This document shows positions 7,341 through 15,794 of a DNA stretch of 19,718 bases, piece after piece (the stretch's first letter is position 1; every line of letters begins with the position of its first letter). The DNA lies in contig JBBRYB010000050.1 of assembly GCA_038238115.1 (NCBI GenBank), positions 1 to 19,718 on the forward strand, in the 5' to 3' direction. The notes beneath the pieces were generated by a model that was given only the letters and a program-made list of their open reading frames with translations, made no database searches and was not told the origin of the DNA. The position numbers and the translations under genes were made by a program. This DNA is from JBBRYB01 sp038238115. GTDB taxonomy: Bacteria; Actinomycetota; Actinomycetes; Propionibacteriales; Nocardioidaceae.

Positions 7341-8279
7341 ATGTCGATGCATACGGGGGAGCAGGATTTGCTGAGTGAGCTTCTCCGTCCGATCCGATTA
7401 ACCGGTGTGTTCCACAGCTGGTGGCTGTTGAGAGTGCCTTGGTCGATCGAGGGTGATTCCGAACACAATTGCGCGGTACTGCACTACGTGGTCGACGGCT
7501 CTTTTTGGATCAGCACGGAAGGTGCCATGCCGACCAAGTTGCACGAGGGCGATCTCGCCATCTTCCCAACCGGCGTAGCGCACCGACTCTCGGATCGGCC
7601 GGACCGCCCAGGTGTTCCACTGCAGACCCTGCTCGCTGGCCGCGAGCCGGGCACCTCGGCCCGGCTGACGCACGGCGGCGACGGCCCGAAGACCCGAATC
7701 CTGTGTGCGGGCCTGCATTACGACCCGAGTGCCGCGACCTCGCTCTATCGCGCGTTGCCGTGGATGATGGTGCTCGATCGTGCCAAGATAGAGTCTGAGC
7801 CGTTACTGCGGGACGCGGTGAATCTGCTTATCGCGCAGCACGACGGGGTTGGCCCTGGATCGCAGTTGATCACTCTGCGGGCGTTCGAGATGGCGTTCGT
7901 ACTCATCCTGCGCCCGTTACTCAACGGGATAATGGACAGGCCGGCGGTGTTGTCCGCGCTGGAACACCCAGCCATCAGCCAGGCGTTGTTGATCATGTAC
8001 TCTCGCTTCTCTGAGCCGTGGACCATTGCGTCGCTCGCGCATGAGGTAAACATGTCCCGATCGGCGTTCACCGCCAGGTTTCGCGAACTCGTTGGCGAGG
8101 GTCCGGCCAGCCACCTGACGTCGTACCGTATGCGGGAGGCGGCGCGGCTGCTGGCTAATAGCAGTATTCCGCAGAGCGCGCTGCCAGGGAAGGTCGGCTA
8201 CAAGAGTGCCGTTGGCTTTCACGTGGCGTTCCGCAAGTTCTTCGGCATGACCCCAGGCGAGTACCGCCAGCGACTTTAA
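7341..8279 (+). CDS. AraC-family transcriptional regulator (cupin-type sensor domain)
   Basis: A 312-residue regulator. Residues about 10-200 form a cupin-like (AraC-binding/Cupin_6-type) sensor: HYVVDGSFWI, then the LHEGDLAIFPTGVAHRLSD strand pattern. Residues about 210-312 are the double helix-turn-helix. The first is IASLAHEVNMSRSAFTARF and the second is the VGYKSAVGFHVAFRKFFGMT region ending PGEYRQ; the second is slightly divergent (SALPGK where IAxxV is usual). GGGAG lies 5 nt before ATG 7341. It is on the same strand as the biosynthetic genes, 535 bp upstream of the leader ORF, and is the obvious candidate pathway-specific regulator. It contains three in-frame TTA codons (7398, 7803, 7917), rare in high-GC actinobacteria, which suggests bldA-dependent expression. 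The ligand is unknown. Confidence 0.9.
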   Translation: MSMHTGEQDLLSELLRPIRLTGVFHSWWLLRVPWSIEGDSEHNCAVLHYVVDGSFWISTEGAMPTKLHEGDLAIFPTGVAHRLSDRPDRPGVPLQTLLAGREPGTSARLTHGGDGPKTRILCAGLHYDPSAATSLYRALPWMMVLDRAKIESEPLLRDAVNLLIAQHDGVGPGSQLITLRAFEMAFVLILRPLLNGIMDRPAVLSALEHPAISQALLIMYSRFSEPWTIASLAHEVNMSRSAFTARFRELVGEGPASHLTSYRMREAARLLANSSIPQSALPGKVGYKSAVGFHVAFRKFFGMTPGEYRQRL

Positions 8280-8293
8280 AAAGCCGGCTGGCG
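8265..8293 (+). terminator. weak inverted repeat overlapping the AraC stop codon
   Basis: CGCCAGC (8265-8271) can pair with GCTGGCG (8287-8293) across a 15-nt loop that contains the TAA stop and an internal AGCCGGCT palindrome. There is no U-run after it, so termination is possible but not established. Confidence 0.25.
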
Positions 8294-8814
8294 CTCTGAC
8301 CAGAATCCGCAGCTAGCCGTTATCCGGGACTTTGTGACGCGATCGTTGTTCTCAAATGGAGTATTCTGAACCGCTTGCGCGAAGCCGAACATTGGGTCTC
8401 AACAACCACGATCCTGCCTGCCACCGAGCCGAGGGCCGGGTGATCGCGCTCGGATCGGGCAGTGCCGGAGCGCGGTCGCGCGTGACATCGTCCTCCACGG
8501 GGACCTTGCCCAGTATCGGGTGGTCCACGCCAGCCGAGCTCATGACCAGCACAGTGTAGGGGTCGTCGAGGTAGTCGATCACGGAGTCGTGCTGGTCATC
8601 GCGCGCCCCAACGACGGTGATCACACGATGCCCATCCCACGTACGGCAACCTCCCCGTCGCAAGATCACGATCTACTGCTCGAGTTTGGCTGCAGATCGA
8701 ATCTGAGCACTGGACGATCGTTAAGGGTCGTCGGTCGGCGGTTCATTGAAACCCACCCCGCCACTGCGCACCCTTGAGCTGTTGGTTCGCCATCGGGTAC
8801 TCGGAGGAAAATTC
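8280..8814. other. 535 bp intergenic region before the biosynthetic operon
   Basis: No supported gene. It must carry the main operon promoter and probably the operators for the AraC regulator. I found no convincing -35/-10 pair; TTGAGC near 8774 lacks a matching -10. A minus-strand frame (8352-8669) has a protein-like middle but no ribosome binding site or recognisable family. Confidence 0.45.
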
Positions 8815-8865
8815 ATGTCGCGGTCGCACATGGGCGTGTCCCGAGCCCGACGAGCCTCATCGTGA
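8815..8865 (+). CDS. 16-residue leader peptide ORF coupled to the first monooxygenase
   Basis: GGAGG (8803-8807) stands 7 nt before ATG 8815, the best ribosome binding site in this part of the window. The frame reads MSRSHMGVSRARRASS and stops at TGA 8863-8865, overlapping the GTG start (8862) of the monooxygenase as GTGA. The GTG has no Shine-Dalgarno of its own, so ribosomes terminating the leader probably restart there. Four Arg and five Ser in 16 residues could make the leader sensitive to Arg/Ser tRNA charging, but I see no obvious attenuator hairpin. It may alternatively be only a ribosome-loading device. No homologue known to me. Confidence 0.5.
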   Translation: MSRSHMGVSRARRASS

Positions 8866-10154
8866 AAGTGCTGATCGCGGGCGCGGGGATCGGCGGCCTC
8901 ACCGCGGCGCTCAGCTTGCATGACGGCGGGGTCGACCGAGTCGATCTGTTGGAGGTCGCGCCGCAGCTACGTCCGATGGGCGCAGGCGTCAATCTACTGC
9001 CTAATGCAGTGCGTGAACTTGCCTCGTTGGGCCTCTACCACGCCCTGGCAGCGCGGGCCGTGCAGACGACTGAGGTGCGCTACTACAACAATCACGGCGA
9101 CCTGATCCTGCGTGAGCCGCGAGGCCGGTGCGGCGGGTACGACTGGCCGCAGCTCTCCATCCATCGCGGCGAACTGGAGATGGTGCTGGCCGACGCGGTG
9201 CGGACCAGGCTCGGCGCGACTCGGGTCCGCACCGGAACCCGAGTCGTCGGCGTGTCCACCGGCTCCGGGGTCCAGGTCGACGTGCTGCGTGACGGCACCC
9301 CCGAGAGATTGACCGCCGACGTGCTGATTGGAGCGGACGGCATCCGTTCGGCAGTGCGGAGGGCACTGAGCGTCGAGGAGGCCGAGCCCGTCTGGAACGG
9401 GATGGTGGTCTGGCGCGGGATGACCTGGGCCCCGCCGATCCGCCGCGCAAACAGCATGGTCATTGCAGGCGACGGTACCCGCAAGGTGGTCGTGTACGCC
9501 CTGACTCCGCCGCGCACCGACGGCCAAGTGCTGCTCAACTGGGCGGCTTCCCAGCGGCTCGACGACCTCAGCGCCGACCGCGCCGACTGGAATCGTCGGG
9601 TACCGGCGGCCAAGTTCGCTGTTGGGTTCGCGGACTGGCAGGTGGCCGACACCGTGATCACAGATCTGTTCGACAGAGCGGCGAGCTGTTTCGAGTACCC
9701 CATGGTCGACCGCGAACCGCTGGCCACGTGGTCCAAGGGACCTGTCACCCTCCTTGGCGACGCGGCGCACGCAATGCACCCAATGGGCTCGAACGCCACC
9801 ACACAGGCCGTCATCGACGCACGAGCGCTCGCCTACTTCTTGGCCACGATCCCCGATATCGAACGGGCGTTGGCCGGCTACGAGCAAGAGCGACGCCCGG
9901 TGACGACTCGGGTGCAGCTCGCCAACCGCGAAATGGGACCCGAGGCGGTCATCGACATCGTTGCGGCGCGCGCTCCCGGCGGCTTCACCTCAGTCGACGA
10001 GGTGCTGCCCGCCGCGACCCTGCACCAGGTCTCCGAGCGTTATGCCGCGCTCGCTGCGTTCGACCGGCGCAGCGTCAACACCCGCTCCCCGTACGACGTC
10101 CGGCGAGCCCGTCTCGTCGGGACCACCCAGGCGCCGCAGCCGCTCGGCGCGTGA
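8862..10154 (+). CDS. FAD-dependent aromatic monooxygenase, PhzS-like (copy 1)
   Basis: A 430-residue class A flavoprotein hydroxylase (NAD(P)H plus O2; hydroxylates an aromatic ring, sometimes with decarboxylation). Motifs: GxGxxG in IAGAGIGGLTAAL (7-12), the DG motif LIGADGIRSAVRR (156-167) and the GD motif LLGDAAHAMHPMGSNATTQA (297-316). Layout and many segments (WPQLSIHRGELEMVLADAVR, FEYPMVDREPLATW) follow PhzS, the 5-methylphenazine-1-carboxylate hydroxylase, which is about 400 residues; the extra C-terminal part (MGPEAVIDI...RAPGGF...VNTRSPYDV) is shared with the second copy at 16916. Start is GTG 8862, translationally coupled to the leader ORF. It lacks the WxWxIP motif of flavin halogenases. 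First structural gene of the operon; its substrate is probably an aromatic or pyrrole intermediate of the pathway (inference). Confidence 0.9.
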   Translation: MKVLIAGAGIGGLTAALSLHDGGVDRVDLLEVAPQLRPMGAGVNLLPNAVRELASLGLYHALAARAVQTTEVRYYNNHGDLILREPRGRCGGYDWPQLSIHRGELEMVLADAVRTRLGATRVRTGTRVVGVSTGSGVQVDVLRDGTPERLTADVLIGADGIRSAVRRALSVEEAEPVWNGMVVWRGMTWAPPIRRANSMVIAGDGTRKVVVYALTPPRTDGQVLLNWAASQRLDDLSADRADWNRRVPAAKFAVGFADWQVADTVITDLFDRAASCFEYPMVDREPLATWSKGPVTLLGDAAHAMHPMGSNATTQAVIDARALAYFLATIPDIERALAGYEQERRPVTTRVQLANREMGPEAVIDIVAARAPGGFTSVDEVLPAATLHQVSERYAALAAFDRRSVNTRSPYDVRRARLVGTTQAPQPLGA

Positions 10155-10243
10155 GCCGAATCCCGCGGTCCGTCGATGCCACGGAAGCCGTCGCGCGCGC
10201 AACGACGTCCACCCGAAGTGCCCATCGCAGTGGAAGAGGCAGT

Positions 10244-11722
10244 ATGACCCGCACCGGCCAGCAGTATCTCGAATCGCTCCGCGACGGACGTCAGGTTTGG
10301 CTAGACGGCGAGATGATCAAGGACGTTCCGACGCATCGGGCGTTCCGCAACACCGCCCGATCGATTGCGGACCTCTACGACCTCACGCACGATCCGTCGC
10401 ATGTGAATACCCTGACGGTGACAGGTGAGGACGGCGGACCCCGGGTGCACCGTGCCTACCAAATCCCATATACCTACGACGATCTCGTAGCGCGCCGTCA
10501 AGCGTACAAGGTCTGGTCGGAGAATAGCTTCGGCTTCCTAGGCCGTTCGCCAGACTACATGGCATCCGGCATCGCCGGCTTCCAGTCCGTGCCGGACGTC
10601 TTCGCCACCGAGTCCTTCGACGGCAGACCGAACCTCGCCGCGTACTACCAGCGGATGGCGCATGGTGACCTGTACCAGGCGTTCACTATCACCAACCCTC
10701 AGATCGACCGCACTAAGCCCGCCTCCGAACAAGAGGAGGACGACCTCTATGTGCGGGCTGTCAAGGAACTCGACGGCGGCATCGTGGTGCGGGGCGCCAA
10801 GATGATCGGCACCGCTGCGGTCTTCGGTGACGAGATTATAGTTGGTACCATCGAGCCGCTGGCCCAGCAGGACGTCGAGTATGCGCTGTCTTTCTCCGTC
10901 CCGATCGACACGCCCGGCCTTAAATTCATCTCCCGGACTTCCTACGAGGCGGCCGCGCGCAGCGTGTTCGACAACCCGCTGTCCGCACGGTTCGACGAGA
11001 ACGACGCCCTGCTGGTGTGTGATGACGTGTTCGTGCCCTGGGAGCGGGTGCTCGTCTATCGGGACGTCCGCGCCGCGCTCCTGCAATGGTGGGGCACTGC
11101 GGCGTATGCGAACTTCGTGCACCAGGCGGCGACCCGGTTCTGGACGAAGCTGGAGTTCTTGTCCGGCCTAGCGATTCTCATCGCCAAGGCGAACAACACC
11201 TACGAGCTCCCACCTGTGCAAAACCAGATCGGCAAGATCATGGGTTGGCTTATCGTCGCTAAGTCAATGGTGCTCGCTGCGGAGGCGGCGTACGAGCCGG
11301 TACCGGGCGGCCAGGGCGTGCGGATCAATAACGAGATCGCCTCCGCGCACCGGGCGATGGCCGGGGACGTCTACCCAAAGGTGATCCAGGAGGTCAAACT
11401 GCTCGCGGGGGGCGGCTTGATCCAGTTGCCCGCCTCAGGACTTGACCTACGCCACCCCGAACTCGGCGGCTTGGTGTCCAAGTATGTCCGTTCGCCAGGA
11501 CACCCGGCTGAAAAGCGAATGAAGTTGTTCAAGCTCGCCTGGGACGCGCTGGGATCAGAGTTCGCGAGCAGGCACGAGCAGTACGAGAGGTTCTATCACG
11601 GCGCACCGCACGTTTATTTTCCCGCGATTGTTCGCGATGGGAACCCGGGACTGCTCGAACAGCTCACCGAGAGGTGCATGCAGGGCTACGAGCTGGCAGA
11701 TGAGCCGGCAACGTCGTGCTAG
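10244..11722 (+). CDS. 4-hydroxyphenylacetate 3-hydroxylase (HpaB)-family FADH2-dependent monooxygenase
   Basis: A 492-residue large component of a two-component flavin hydroxylase. Family features: MTRTGQQYLESLRDGRQVWL at the start, FLGRSPDYM (98-106), the VVRGAKMIGTAAVFGDEI flavin-site region (181-198), NDALLVCDDVFVPWERVLVY (253-272) and RHEQYERFYHG near the end (443-453). HpaB-type enzymes use reduced FAD supplied by a separate reductase (HpaC type) to ortho-hydroxylate phenols; relatives in actinobacteria act on carrier-bound tyrosines and other aromatics. No reductase is encoded in the window, so reduced flavin must come from elsewhere. Start ATG 10244 is chosen over longer upstream extensions because GGAAGAGG lies just before it and the family begins here. 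Fits an aryl hydroxylation step in the pathway. Confidence 0.9.
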   Translation: MTRTGQQYLESLRDGRQVWLDGEMIKDVPTHRAFRNTARSIADLYDLTHDPSHVNTLTVTGEDGGPRVHRAYQIPYTYDDLVARRQAYKVWSENSFGFLGRSPDYMASGIAGFQSVPDVFATESFDGRPNLAAYYQRMAHGDLYQAFTITNPQIDRTKPASEQEEDDLYVRAVKELDGGIVVRGAKMIGTAAVFGDEIIVGTIEPLAQQDVEYALSFSVPIDTPGLKFISRTSYEAAARSVFDNPLSARFDENDALLVCDDVFVPWERVLVYRDVRAALLQWWGTAAYANFVHQAATRFWTKLEFLSGLAILIAKANNTYELPPVQNQIGKIMGWLIVAKSMVLAAEAAYEPVPGGQGVRINNEIASAHRAMAGDVYPKVIQEVKLLAGGGLIQLPASGLDLRHPELGGLVSKYVRSPGHPAEKRMKLFKLAWDALGSEFASRHEQYERFYHGAPHVYFPAIVRDGNPGLLEQLTERCMQGYELADEPATSC

Positions 11723-11791
11723 TGCCGGGTGGCGTGAGTGTGACCTCCACCGACTTTCGACCCGAAACAATTGAGAGGGACGTGAGACCTT

Positions 11792-13270
11792 ATGGAGCGA
11801 GCCGCAGGGCGCGCACTCGCGCTTCTCGCCTGCACCCAGTTCTTGCTGATCCTCGACACGGCGATCATCAACGTCGCCGCGCCGTCGATTGGCCACGAGC
11901 TCGGTATCTCCGCGTCCAGCCTGTCCTGGGTCGCCAACGCGTACCTGGTGACCTTCGGTGGGATGCTGCTGCTTAGCGGCCGGGCCGCAGACCTGTTCGC
12001 CCGCCGGACGTTGTTCGTTGGCGGCCTCGGCGTCCTCGTCGCAGGCTCCGTGACCGGAGCGGTTGCGGGCGAGGCGTCCTGGCTGATCGCGGCCAGGGCC
12101 GTCCAGGGTGTCGGCGCTGCCGTCGCAGCGGCGGCGGCGTTCGCCATGTTGCTCGGCCTGTTCCCGGACGGGCCGGAGCGGCACAAGGCGCTGGGGGTGT
12201 TCGCCGCGATGGCGGGCGCGGGTGGTGCCGCGGGCACCGTGCTCGGCGGGGTGTTCACCAGTTGGCTGGGCTGGCGGTCCACCTTCGGGCTGAATGTGGT
12301 CGCAGGGTTGCTGCTGGCCACGCTGGCGCTCAAGGTGCTTGAACCGAGCAGGCCCGATCGCGACCGCCGGGGGTTCGACCTCGGCGGCGCGCTATCGATC
12401 ACTGCGGGTCTCGGCCTACTTGCCTACGCCATGGTGAACACCGGCGTGGACGGCTGGACCTCGCCGTGGACTTTGGTGCCCGGCGGCCTCGCTGTCCTGC
12501 TGCTGGCTGTCTTCGTGCTGCTGGAGGCGTGGGTGGTGCGTATGCCGCTGGTACCGTCGTCCGTGCTGCGCAGGCCAGTCCTGCGCACCGCGAACCTGCT
12601 GTCCGGGTTGGCCCAGTTCGTGATGTTCCCGATGTTCTTCCTGGTCAGTGTCTACATGCAGACGGTGCTCGGCTACGCGCCGGTGGCTGGCGGACTCGGC
12701 CTGCTGCCACTGTCCATCACGGTGATCTTGGTGGCATCCAACACTGGCAGGCTGATCGCCCGGTTCGGTCTGCGACCTGTGATGGTAGCCGGGTACGTAG
12801 TAATCGCCGTCGGCCTCGGTTGGCTGTCGCTGCTGTCCGCGGACGGCTCTTTCGTGGCGGACGTGCTGTTCCCCAGCCTGGTGCTTGGGGTGGGGCTGCC
12901 GCTGGTGACCATCACCACCAATGCCGCTGCCACGATGCAGGCCACGCCGGACGAGGTCGGCCTCGCGTCTGGATTGATCAACACCAGCCAGCAGTTCGGC
13001 GCAGTTATCGGCCTCGCCGTGCTCAGCGGGGTTGCCGCTGCACGCACCCTCGCCGACGGCGGACCCGGGAACTTAACCGCGCTTACCGACGGGTTCGCCG
13101 CAGCGTTCCTGGTGTCCGCGGGTATAGCGCTCGCCTCGGCGCTGCTCGCCGCGACATTGCGGCCCGCCGCTCCACAAGGGACGAACATTTCGGCGCGGTC
13201 CGCGGCGGCGTCTGTTAACTACGGGCCGACCCGGACGATTCCTCAATTACCCGGCACCACCGCTCATTGA
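11792..13270 (+). CDS. MFS drug exporter, DHA2 (EmrB/QacA) type
   Basis: A 492-residue integral membrane protein with about 14 predicted helices. Diagnostic motifs: LDTAIINVAAPSIG in helix 1 (family motif LDxTIVNVALP), WVANAYLVTFGGMLLLSGR with the following ADLFARR (motif A), and the Gly/Pro-rich helix 5 (motif C) around AGAGGAAGTVLGGVF. Such transporters are proton-driven exporters and usually give self-resistance or product secretion in biosynthetic clusters. GAGAGGGA lies about 13 nt before ATG 11792, with a closer GTGAG. It is 69 bp downstream of the HpaB-type gene on the same strand. One TTA codon (13073). The terminal 30 residues are a soluble, Ala/Thr-rich tail. Confidence 0.9.
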   Translation: MERAAGRALALLACTQFLLILDTAIINVAAPSIGHELGISASSLSWVANAYLVTFGGMLLLSGRAADLFARRTLFVGGLGVLVAGSVTGAVAGEASWLIAARAVQGVGAAVAAAAAFAMLLGLFPDGPERHKALGVFAAMAGAGGAAGTVLGGVFTSWLGWRSTFGLNVVAGLLLATLALKVLEPSRPDRDRRGFDLGGALSITAGLGLLAYAMVNTGVDGWTSPWTLVPGGLAVLLLAVFVLLEAWVVRMPLVPSSVLRRPVLRTANLLSGLAQFVMFPMFFLVSVYMQTVLGYAPVAGGLGLLPLSITVILVASNTGRLIARFGLRPVMVAGYVVIAVGLGWLSLLSADGSFVADVLFPSLVLGVGLPLVTITTNAAATMQATPDEVGLASGLINTSQQFGAVIGLAVLSGVAAARTLADGGPGNLTALTDGFAAAFLVSAGIALASALLAATLRPAAPQGTNISARSAAASVNYGPTRTIPQLPGTTAH

Positions 13271-13334
13271 ACCAACTCATCGCGGCCCGCAGGCTGGACC
13301 GCGAGACCACCAACCCAGAAGGGCAGGCCAACTC

Positions 13335-14246
13335 ATGTCTGACGAATGCCAGCACTTGGTGATCGGAGCGCAGGGATTTCAGGGTGCCGCCGTGGCCCGC
13401 CAGTTGTTGGCTCAGGGCCACCCGGTCCGGGGCTTCACTAGGAGCGGCATGTCCCCGGCTCCCGGGACGCCTGAACTCCCCACGGTCATTGGCGATCTCG
13501 CCGACCTCGACGACGTCCGTCGGGGGTTCGACGGGGTCACACGCGCGTCCGTCGTGCTGCCGCTGGTCTACGACGCTGAACTCGTGATGGCTTACGCTCG
13601 CAACGTTGTCGCCGCGGCGCGGGAGGCCGGGGTTGCCCGGCTCGTCTACAACACGAACACTCCCGTGCCCGCCGAGGTCACGCCATACGCGGCCTACGAG
13701 ACCCGCCGGGCCGCCGAGGAGATCCTGCTAGCGAGCGGGCTGCCGATCGTGGTGCTACGCCCGCCAGTGTACCTGGACAACTTATTCAGTCCGTGGAACG
13801 GTCCGGCACTCGTTAACGACGGCGTGCTGGCCTACCCGTTGTCCGCCGATAGGAAGGTCGCTTGGCTCTCGCACGCCGACTTAGCCACCGCGACTGCGGC
13901 GGCGCTGCACCGGCCCGGCATCGAAGGCACAGTCCTGCCGCTGGGCGGCCCGAATGTGGTCACCGGCGCTGAGCTAGCCGCGGCGTTCGGCTCCGCGCTG
14001 GGTAAGGACGTCTCCTACTTTCCGTTGGAAGTGGACCAGTTCGAGTCTGGGCTGCGCGAGGTCATCGGCGACGCCGCCGCCGCCGGCGTATCAGGCATCT
14101 ACAAGTGGGCGGCCGAGAGCCACGATCCGGAGCTGTTCGTCGCCGACCATGCCGAGGTCGAACGGATGCTGGACGTGCGGCTAACGCCTATCACGGAGTG
14201 GGTGTCGGTCCAACGCTGGGACGTCTGGGCGGCCGCTAGGGCCTGA
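13335..14246 (+). CDS. NmrA-like NAD(P)-binding protein (atypical SDR)
   Basis: A 303-residue Rossmann protein. The dinucleotide motif is GAQGFQG (G11-x-x-G14-x-x-G17), followed by the NmrA-typical VRGFTRSG, a DLADLDDVRRGFDGVTRAS segment and VLRPPVYLDNLF. YAAYETRRAAEEIL holds a Tyr, but the YxxxK catalytic pair of classical SDRs is not complete (Arg replaces Lys), as in NmrA/TMR-type members. These proteins are either redox-sensing regulators or NAD(P)H-dependent reductases; biosynthetic-cluster members are often assigned as reductases. Its position between exporter and ketosynthase suggests a pathway enzyme, but a cofactor-sensing role cannot be excluded. Two TTA codons (13782, 13881). The start has AGAAGGGCAGG upstream. 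Confidence 0.85.
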   Translation: MSDECQHLVIGAQGFQGAAVARQLLAQGHPVRGFTRSGMSPAPGTPELPTVIGDLADLDDVRRGFDGVTRASVVLPLVYDAELVMAYARNVVAAAREAGVARLVYNTNTPVPAEVTPYAAYETRRAAEEILLASGLPIVVLRPPVYLDNLFSPWNGPALVNDGVLAYPLSADRKVAWLSHADLATATAAALHRPGIEGTVLPLGGPNVVTGAELAAAFGSALGKDVSYFPLEVDQFESGLREVIGDAAAAGVSGIYKWAAESHDPELFVADHAEVERMLDVRLTPITEWVSVQRWDVWAAARA

Positions 14247-14319
14247 TCGTGGCATCCGGGCACGTTCCGGCAGGCCCGGCCATGGCAATCGACTGGGGTA
14301 AGGACCCGGAGAGGACGCC

Positions 14320-15678
14320 ATGATCTCCTCCGAAGGGATAGGCGGTTCCCGCGACATCACGGCCGTCGCCGTCATCGGCATCGGATGCGTGTTGCCGTGC
14401 GCGCGGGGGCCGCAGGAGCTGTGGCAATTCCTCGTCCAAGCGCGCGACGCGGTGGGGCCCGCGCGCCAGGGCACCGGGCTCGGCTGGGCGGGACACATCG
14501 GCGCAGCCGACCTGTTCGACGCGAACATCTTCGGCATTACCTGCGACGAGGCGGAGCGGATGGACCCGCAGCAGCAGGTGCTGCTGACCGTGGCGTTGGA
14601 AGCGCTCGACGACGCGGGCCTCGATCTGGGCGCGGTGGCAGGCAGTCGCACCGCCGTCTACACCGGGCAATCCGCGTCGGACTACTGGGACCTGCGCGTG
14701 GCGCGATCGGGTCTGGATCTGCGCGACTACGCGGGCGCCCACCAGCGAGGTCTGCTCGCTGGGCGTCTCAGCTACGCATTTGACCTGCGCGGACCCAGCG
14801 TGACAGTGGACGCCGCACAGGCGTCCTCGCTCGTCGCGACCCACCTGGCCTGCCGCAGTCTGCAGTGCGGTGAGGCGGAACTCGCCATCGCGGGCGGTGT
14901 CAACCTCCTCCTCAGCCCGCACACGGGCGCCATGCTCGACAGCGTTGGGGCGCTCTCCGCAGACGGACGCTGCAAGTTCGGCGACGCCGCGGCGGACGGC
15001 TTTGTGCGTGCCGAAGGCGCAGGGGCCGTGGTGCTCAAGTTGCTCGAACGTGCGCTTGCCGACGGCGACCGGGTGCGCGCCGTGATCGCGGGCAGCGCTG
15101 TCGGCAACGACGGCCGCACCAAGGAGACGATCACCCACCCGTCAGAGGAGGGACAGGCGCAGGCGATGCGCTGGGCCTACCAGGACGCGGGCATCGCCCC
15201 ATCCGAGGTCGACTACGTAGAGACCCACGGCACGGGCACCCGGATCGACCAGGCGGAGCTCGGCGCCCTGAGTTCGGTACTCAGTGCAGGACGTCCACCT
15301 GGCAGACCCTGCCTGGTGGGGTCGATCAAGTCCAACATCGGCCACACCGAGGCTGCGGCGGGCGTCGCCGGTCTCATCAAGGCGGTGCTGTGCCTGGAGC
15401 ACGGCACTGTCCCTGCCAGTCTGCACTTCAGCACTCCGCATCCGGCGGTCGATTGGGAGCGGGTGCCCCTGGTCGTGCCGACCACTCTCACCGACCTGCC
15501 TCGCCGGGACCGGCCCGCCGTCGTCGCCGTGAACGGTCAGAGCATCTCGTCCACGAATGTGCACGTCGTGCTCACTCAGCCCGAGCAGGCCGGTGACGAG
15601 CCGCAGGTCGCAGATCGATCTCGCAGCTCCGCAGCGCACTCCGCCATGCTGCCCGAGAGGCGCTGGTTCGACTCGTAG
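14320..15678 (+). CDS. free-standing ketosynthase-like protein with Cys-to-Gln active site (KSQ type)
   Basis: A 452-residue single-domain protein of the modular type I PKS ketosynthase family (AVIGIGCVLP, MDPQQQVLLTVALEALDDAG, DGRCKFGDAAADGFVRAEGA). The nucleophile motif VDTACSSSL is replaced by VDAAQASSL, with Gln167 encoded by CAG. His303 (VETHGTGT), Lys337 and His342 (IKSNIGH) are kept. This is the pattern of KSQ domains of PKS loading modules, which decarboxylate malonyl- or methylmalonyl-ACP instead of condensing. The C-terminal loop is also altered (NGQSISSTNVH where FGxSGTNAH is usual). It has no attached AT or ACP, and none is encoded nearby. It could decarboxylate a malonyl-type thioester made elsewhere, act as a partner subunit, or have a new role. 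GGAGAGGA lies 6 nt before ATG 14320. Confidence 0.88.
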   Translation: MISSEGIGGSRDITAVAVIGIGCVLPCARGPQELWQFLVQARDAVGPARQGTGLGWAGHIGAADLFDANIFGITCDEAERMDPQQQVLLTVALEALDDAGLDLGAVAGSRTAVYTGQSASDYWDLRVARSGLDLRDYAGAHQRGLLAGRLSYAFDLRGPSVTVDAAQASSLVATHLACRSLQCGEAELAIAGGVNLLLSPHTGAMLDSVGALSADGRCKFGDAAADGFVRAEGAGAVVLKLLERALADGDRVRAVIAGSAVGNDGRTKETITHPSEEGQAQAMRWAYQDAGIAPSEVDYVETHGTGTRIDQAELGALSSVLSAGRPPGRPCLVGSIKSNIGHTEAAAGVAGLIKAVLCLEHGTVPASLHFSTPHPAVDWERVPLVVPTTLTDLPRRDRPAVVAVNGQSISSTNVHVVLTQPEQAGDEPQVADRSRSSAAHSAMLPERRWFDS

Positions 15679-15794
15679 GCCCCGCGCTGCTGCTAGTAGG
15701 GGACGGCAGGCCGCGGTCCTCATCCGCATTTCGGCTCTCGCGCGTGCCGCGGGAACCCGGCCGTTCCGTGCGGCCATCCGACAGGAGATTACCG

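Noticed and set aside
8352..8669. Minus-strand 105-codon frame with a protein-like middle (SVIDYLDDPYTVLVMSSAGV)
   Set aside because: No ribosome binding site, low-complexity ends, no family I recognise, and it lies in the region expected to hold the operon promoter.
8862..10154. Idea that a PhzS-like enzyme is a flavin halogenase supplying the PrnB homologue
   Set aside because: The tryptophan-halogenase WxWxIP motif is absent (WRGMTWAPPI is not equivalent) and the fold markers are of aromatic hydroxylases.
9728..10243. N-terminal extension of the HpaB-type gene to 9728
   Set aside because: It overlaps the monooxygenase in another frame, reads as Arg/His-rich shadow sequence, and the family N-terminus with a ribosome binding site starts at 10244.
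14236..15138. Long minus-strand frame opposite the ketosynthase (300 codons)
   Set aside because: Mirror frame typical of high-GC coding DNA; the plus-strand ketosynthase has all family motifs.
15744..15794. Upstream start of the PrnB homologue at 15744
   Set aside because: ATG 15795 has AGGAG at the proper distance, and the extra 17 residues are not family-like.
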